Shown: piece by piece, positions 35,040 through 39,030 of the stretch
How the letters are laid out: each line of letters begins with the position of its first letter
How positions within the stretch are numbered: the first letter of the stretch is position 1
Assembly: GCF_947258935.1 (NCBI RefSeq)
Contig: NZ_CAMYKH010000027.1
Location: forward strand, 16,073-55,102
Direction: 5' to 3'
DNA: 39,030 nucleotides
Origin: an uncultured Muriicola sp.
GTDB taxonomy: Bacteria > Bacteroidota > Bacteroidia > Flavobacteriales > Flavobacteriaceae
The notes under the pieces: model-generated
Told to the model about the DNA's origin: nothing
Database searches by the model: none
What the model saw: the letters and a program-made list of their open reading frames with translations, nothing else
Made by a program: the position numbers and the translations under genes

Positions 35040-36434
35040 ATGAAAAACAGAAAATTTATTTATCTACATAGCACGTTTCTTTTGAGCTTACTTCTCATCC
35101 TTGTTTCCGGATGTGAAAGAGAGGTCTCTGATGAGGTCGATTTTGCCTCTTTCCAAACAAATCCTGAGGTTTTTATTGATGGCTTTAGCGGAGGCTTAGA
35201 ATACCTGCCCTTTGGAGGATCAAAACTAGATGCATTCTCCGTGGATGAAGAAGTGAAATATAAAGGTACATCTTCCATGAGGTTTGATGTCCCGAATTTT
35301 GGGGATCCCGAAGCCACCTTAGGCTTTGCAGGGGCCATATTCCCGGATTACGGTGGTCGCGACCTTTCTGGTTATGATGCGCTTACATTTTGGGCTAAAG
35401 CCAGTAAAGCGGCTTCTATTGATCAGATTGGTTTTGGTAGCGATTTCGGGGAGAGCCAATTCCGGGATATCCAGGACAAATACCTTGTAACCAAACAAAA
35501 TTTGCGGATAAGCACTGGCTGGGCCAAATATGTAATCCCCATTCCAGATGCCAGTAAATTAATCAATGAAAGTGGTATGTTCTGGTATGCAGAAGGCCCT
35601 GAAGATGGTGATGGATACACTTTTTGGATCGATGAATTAAAGTTTGAAAAACTGGGCACGGTAGCCCAACCCAGGCCGGCTATATTTGGAGGTGAGGATT
35701 TGGAAGCGGAAGCTTTTATCAATATACAAGGGCAGATTCCTCAGGAGGGACTTACCCAAACTTTTAATCTGGCTTCAGGGGTTAATGAAACGGTTTTCGC
35801 AGCACCTTCTTATTTTACATTTAACTCTTCAGATGTAGACGTAGTTAGGGTAAGTGAGTTGGGTGTTCTTACGCCGGTTGGTATAGGTACCACAACCATT
35901 ACGGCAACCCTGGGTGGGGTTAAAGCGCAGGGTTCTGCTGCTCTGGAAGTAAAGGGAGGTTTTAATTTAGCTCCGGTGCCTACACGTAACGAAGAAAATG
36001 TTATTTCTATTTTTAGTGATGCCTACACCAATGTCCCGGTAGATAATTATAATGGATTTTTTGGTGGACAAACTACTACCGGTACAAACCCCACAATAGA
36101 TGCTTCGGGAATGACATTTTTACATGTGGATATCCGAACAGAGGAATCCATAGACTCAGGAGATTCTATCGTAATTGAATTGATCGATTTTGGAGCAGAT
36201 AGTGCATTTGGTGGAGGTAATGACACTGGTGGTGGTATTACAATATCCAGTGGAGATTTGGAAAGCGGAACCTGGATAAGCTTAGATATTCCTTTGGCAA
36301 GCTTTACAAATAATACTGGTGGGGGCTTAAGTGGATTCGTAAATGGTGCCAGAGCCAATGTGGCACAATTAGTTTTTGCCTCAGGGGGTATTTCAACCTT
36401 AACAGTTGATAATATGTACTTCTATACGGAGTAA
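35040..36434 (+). CDS. Multi-domain glycan-binding surface lipoprotein
   Basis: A 464-residue predicted lipoprotein (lipobox VSGC, Cys25), 11 bases after the glycosidase-barrel gene. Domain one (about 42-205) is a jelly-roll, carbohydrate-binding-like fold (YKGTSSMRFDVPNFG, LSGYDALTFWAKA, WAKYVIPIPD, FWIDELKFEKLG). Domain two (about 215-305) is an Ig-like BIG2-type domain ending GIGTTTITATLGG. Domain three (about 315-464) is another beta-sandwich (NVISIFSDAYTNVPVDNYNGF, LHVDIRT, LTVDNMYFY). That third type is often found beside GH16 domains. No catalytic acid pair is seen. It likely binds glucan at the cell surface in place of SusE/F (inference). Confidence 0.8.
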   Translation: MKNRKFIYLHSTFLLSLLLILVSGCEREVSDEVDFASFQTNPEVFIDGFSGGLEYLPFGGSKLDAFSVDEEVKYKGTSSMRFDVPNFGDPEATLGFAGAIFPDYGGRDLSGYDALTFWAKASKAASIDQIGFGSDFGESQFRDIQDKYLVTKQNLRISTGWAKYVIPIPDASKLINESGMFWYAEGPEDGDGYTFWIDELKFEKLGTVAQPRPAIFGGEDLEAEAFINIQGQIPQEGLTQTFNLASGVNETVFAAPSYFTFNSSDVDVVRVSELGVLTPVGIGTTTITATLGGVKAQGSAALEVKGGFNLAPVPTRNEENVISIFSDAYTNVPVDNYNGFFGGQTTTGTNPTIDASGMTFLHVDIRTEESIDSGDSIVIELIDFGADSAFGGGNDTGGGITISSGDLESGTWISLDIPLASFTNNTGGGLSGFVNGARANVAQLVFASGGISTLTVDNMYFYTE

Positions 36435-36542
36435 TCCAGAATTTAAATAAAAAAAAGAATGAATCAGATAAATCAAGTACAAATGAAAGAGAAAATGATA
36501 CCACAACGGTATTTAAACCGAACTGGGGGAACTCTATCCATT

Positions 36543-37364
36543 ATGAACAAGCTAGTGTTGGCCGGCATACTGCTGTTAAGTTTTAGCTGTGCGGTAGATA
36601 ATGAGCAAACCGTTACAAATTTTACCCAATTAACTATGCAGGATGAATTTGATACGGATGGTGCACCAGACGGTTCTATTTGGGGATATGACATCGGTAA
36701 TGGTCCAAACGGAGATGGATGGGGAAATCAAGAATTGCAATATTATACAGATAGGCCGGAAAATGTGACTATAAATAATGGAGTGATGATCATCACCGCC
36801 CAGGAAGAGTCATTTCAAGGTTCGGGCTATACTTCGGCAAGACTATTAACCAAGGACAAGTTCTCGCAAACTTACGGCCGTTTTGAAGCCCGTATAAGGG
36901 TGCCTTATGGGCAAGGGATATGGCCGGCATTTTGGATGCTGGGAGTACAAGATAGTCCAACTGAGATCTGGCCGTTTATCGGTGAGATCGATATAATGGA
37001 AATGAGAGGACAAGATCCTACAAAATTAATAGGAAGCTTACATGGCCCCGGATATTCTGGTGGCGAGGCAATTTCCAAAGAATACCTCTTACAAAATGAA
37101 CGCTTAGACACTGGATTCCATGTCTATGGGATAGAATGGGGACCAGATTATGTAAACCATTATATAGATGATGTTTTATACAATCAGATCACTCCGGAGG
37201 ATCTTCCTGAGGGTGCAGACTGGGTTTTTGATAATGACTTTTATATCCTCATAAATTTAGCAGTAGGCGGGTCCTTTGTAGGCTCACCCAATGCAGAAAC
37301 AGTATTTCCACAGACCATGTTGGTCGACTATGTGAGGGTATATAAATATAACGGACTAAACTAA
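36543..37364 (+). CDS. GH16 laminarinase-type endo-beta-1,3-glucanase lipoprotein
   Basis: A 273-residue lipoprotein enzyme, with start ATG 36543 and lipobox FSC (Cys16). A longer frame from 36459 adds 28 residues with no signal-like character before MNKLVLAG. The GH16 catalytic motif is GEIDIMEM: nucleophile Glu148, Asp150 and acid/base Glu153. Other GH16 blocks are WGNQELQYYTDRPENV, YGRFEARIRVPYGQGIWPAFWMLG, FHVYGIEWGPDYVNHYIDD and LINLAVGGSFVG. The Trp/Met-rich cleft pattern is that of bacterial laminarinases, so the enzyme should cut laminarin-type beta-1,3-glucan at the cell surface. It is in a tight run with its neighbours. Confidence 0.93.
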   Translation: MNKLVLAGILLLSFSCAVDNEQTVTNFTQLTMQDEFDTDGAPDGSIWGYDIGNGPNGDGWGNQELQYYTDRPENVTINNGVMIITAQEESFQGSGYTSARLLTKDKFSQTYGRFEARIRVPYGQGIWPAFWMLGVQDSPTEIWPFIGEIDIMEMRGQDPTKLIGSLHGPGYSGGEAISKEYLLQNERLDTGFHVYGIEWGPDYVNHYIDDVLYNQITPEDLPEGADWVFDNDFYILINLAVGGSFVGSPNAETVFPQTMLVDYVRVYKYNGLN

Positions 37365-37377
37365 CAAAGAAAAAACT

Positions 37378-39030
37378 ATGAAACAATTACTCAAAAAAGC
37401 TAAGTACATTTTTGTTTTTGTATTGGCGGTATCCTATTTAGGATGTGAAGACATTGAAAATTTATTCCCGGATGTTGTATCTGCATTTACGTACACGGTA
37501 AATGAAGATACCGGAACGGTAACATTTATAAACATATCGGAAGATGCAAACACCTATTTGTGGAATTTCGGTGATGGTACTACATCTATCGAAATAAATC
37601 CGGTAAAGTCTTATGCAGATTCTGGTACCTATACGGTTACGCTCAAGGCCCTGAATGAGGCAGGAGCATCAGATACTACGGAAGACGAAATAACAATCCT
37701 TCTTGTAACACCTTCAACGTGTACAGAAGAAACCGCACAGTCACTCGGCGGGGCCGACTTCAATCTAACCTTCCAGACAGATCCTGGGAGTGCTATTGTA
37801 GCTGATGGTGCAGCATATACGTTTATAGACAATCCTGATCCTAACGGAATTAATACTTCTTGTAAGGTTGGAGAAATCGTAAGGGATGCAGCTCTTCCTT
37901 TTGCAAATAATCAGATAGAGGTTGATTCGAAATTCGATTTTAATGCCAATGCCGGGTTTAAACTAAAAGTTTGGGCTCCAGCAGTAGGCACTAATGTGTT
38001 GCTAAAACTTGAGGACAAGGCAGATTCAGGAATCAATACAGAAGTAGCGGCCGTTACAACTACGGCAAATGCCTGGGAAGAACTCACCTTTGATTTTGAT
38101 GCTTCAGCCAGTGGAACGTATGACAAGATCGTTTTGTTCTTTGATATAAATACCGATAGCGGAGCTACCTATTACATTGATGACTTTATGCTTTACGCTG
38201 GTAGCGGAACTTGTACAGCAGAGACTGCACAGTCGCTCGGCGGGGCAGACTTTAATCTAACCTTCCAGACAGATCCTGGAAGTGCTATTGTAGCCGATGG
38301 TGCTGCGTATACGTTTATAGACAATCCTGATCCTAATGGAATCAATACTTCCTGTAAGGTAGGAGAAATCGTAAGGGATGCAGCTCTTCCATTTGCAAAT
38401 AATCAGATTGAGGTTGATTTAAAATTCGATTTTAATGCCAATTCAGGCTTTAAACTGAAAGTTTGGGCACCGGCCGTAGGTACTAACGTTCTGGTAAAGC
38501 TTGAAGACAAAACAAATGCTGGAGTCAATACAGAAGTAGGAGCCGTTACAACAACGGCGAATGCTTGGGAAGAACTCACCTTTGATTTTGATGCTTCTGC
38601 CAGTGGAACATATGATAAAATTGTGCTGTTCTTCGATATCAATACCGATAGTGGAGCTACGTATTATATTGATGACTTTATGCTTTACAGTGTAGGCGGT
38701 TGTACCGATACTGCCTTGGAATTACCTATAGATTTTGATTGCTCAACTATTACATACGATTTTGCAACGTTCAACGGAGCTTCGTACAGTGTAGTGGATA
38801 ATCCAGATCTTTCTGGGGTGAATAATGTTGCTTCAAAAGTTGGAGAAATCGTAAACATAGGAGGTGCCTTTGAAGGAGGCGCGTTCACTCTTGATACTCC
38901 TGTAGATTTTACTACAGATAAGGATATCACTATGAAGTTTTATTCCACAGTAGCTGTACCGATTTTATTAAAATTTGAAGGTGCTGGTGCTCCAGTTGAA
39001 ACAACGGCGAATCACGGAGGTACTGGTTGG
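37378..39030 (+). CDS. PKD-domain lipoprotein with tandem carbohydrate-binding-like modules (3' end beyond window)
   Basis: The ATG at 37378 opens a frame of 551 codons that runs off the window without a stop. The lipobox is LGC (Cys23). A PKD domain covers about 33-112 (FINISEDANTYLWNFGDG, YADSGTYTVTLKALNEAG). Then come modules starting with Cys at 115, 279 and 442. The first two are nearly identical over 164 residues (TAQSLGGADFNLTFQTDPGS, FKLKVWAPAVGTNVL, AWEELTFDFDASASGTYDK, GATYYIDDFMLY). The third is divergent (STITYDFATFNGASYSVVDN). The modules look like CBM-type beta-sandwiches, and PKD plus such modules is typical of surface glycan-binding proteins in laminarin PULs. It starts 13 bases after the GH16 stop. 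Confidence 0.87.
   Translation, partial: MKQLLKKAKYIFVFVLAVSYLGCEDIENLFPDVVSAFTYTVNEDTGTVTFINISEDANTYLWNFGDGTTSIEINPVKSYADSGTYTVTLKALNEAGASDTTEDEITILLVTPSTCTEETAQSLGGADFNLTFQTDPGSAIVADGAAYTFIDNPDPNGINTSCKVGEIVRDAALPFANNQIEVDSKFDFNANAGFKLKVWAPAVGTNVLLKLEDKADSGINTEVAAVTTTANAWEELTFDFDASASGTYDKIVLFFDINTDSGATYYIDDFMLYAGSGTCTAETAQSLGGADFNLTFQTDPGSAIVADGAAYTFIDNPDPNGINTSCKVGEIVRDAALPFANNQIEVDLKFDFNANSGFKLKVWAPAVGTNVLVKLEDKTNAGVNTEVGAVTTTANAWEELTFDFDASASGTYDKIVLFFDINTDSGATYYIDDFMLYSVGGCTDTALELPIDFDCSTITYDFATFNGASYSVVDNPDLSGVNNVASKVGEIVNIGGAFEGGAFTLDTPVDFTTDKDITMKFYSTVAVPILLKFEGAGAPVETTANHGGTGW
37720..38700 (+). repeat. Near-identical tandem duplication of a binding module (492- and 489-base units)
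   Basis: Unit one starts at the TGT codon at 37720 and unit two at the TGT at 38212. Unit two is three bases shorter and ends before a third, divergent unit at 38701. DNA identity is high and includes long identical blocks (for example around GGATCCTAATGG-type regions and the 'FNLTFQTDPGS' coding stretch), suggesting recent duplication or gene conversion. Confidence 0.9.

Overview
The window looks like chromosome from a marine member of the Flavobacteriaceae (Bacteroidota). Evidence: promoters of the TTG / TAnnTTTG type, almost no Shine-Dalgarno sequences, many lipoproteins with SC/GC lipoboxes, type IX secretion (T9SS type B) C-terminal domains, an archaeal-type prolyl-tRNA synthetase, a Rho factor with a long basic insertion, DUF4293, DUF3667, DUF1599 and BT_3928-type proteins, and a polysaccharide utilisation locus (PUL).

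Layout. (1) 1-4.2 kb: a FecR-type anti-sigma gene (cut by the window edge) behind an ECF sigma factor, transcribed away from two lipoproteins that share a C-terminal domain (the first very acidic, with internal repeats), followed by a DUF4382-like lipoprotein. (2) 4.3-8.3 kb, minus strand: a compact run folE-cysS-yidD-lgt-DUF192 lipoprotein. (3) 8.4-11.8 kb, plus strand: two paralogous secreted proteins with T9SS type B C-termini. (4) 11.8-14.7 kb, minus strand: a low-complexity lipoprotein (WG-rich, then Ser/Arg-rich) and an OmpP1/FadL-type outer membrane protein whose frame is broken by what looks like one extra base. (5) 14.8-19.2 kb: proS, two identical tRNA-Glu(TTC), rpsT, rho (minus) and a DUF4293 membrane protein. 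(6) 19.3-22.4 kb: YfcE-like phosphoesterase, truA, and an MsbA-like ABC exporter overlapping truA. (7) 22.4-24.8 kb, minus strand: folP-cdaA-DUF3667, placing c-di-AMP synthesis in a folate operon. (8) 24.9-28.6 kb, plus strand: DUF1599, BT_3928-type DoxX/thioredoxin-like protein, tpiA, prmA, clpS.

(9) 28.7 kb to the end is the accessory and most interesting part: a beta-1,3-glucan (laminarin-type) utilisation locus. It starts with a one-component membrane sensor-regulator (periplasmic propeller, Y_Y_Y domain, one membrane helix, LuxR-type HTH). After a 356-base non-coding leader come a 1057-residue protein that joins a clan GH-A glycosidase to what looks like an outer-membrane beta-barrel, a multi-domain glycan-binding lipoprotein, a GH16 laminarinase lipoprotein, and a PKD lipoprotein with near-identical tandem binding modules that runs off the window. 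No SusC/SusD pair is visible inside the window. The inferred logic is: the regulator senses oligosaccharide in the periplasm, surface lipoproteins bind and cut the glucan, and the fused glycosidase/barrel processes and possibly admits the product.

All functional calls come from reading translated sequence and motif recognition. No database search was run.
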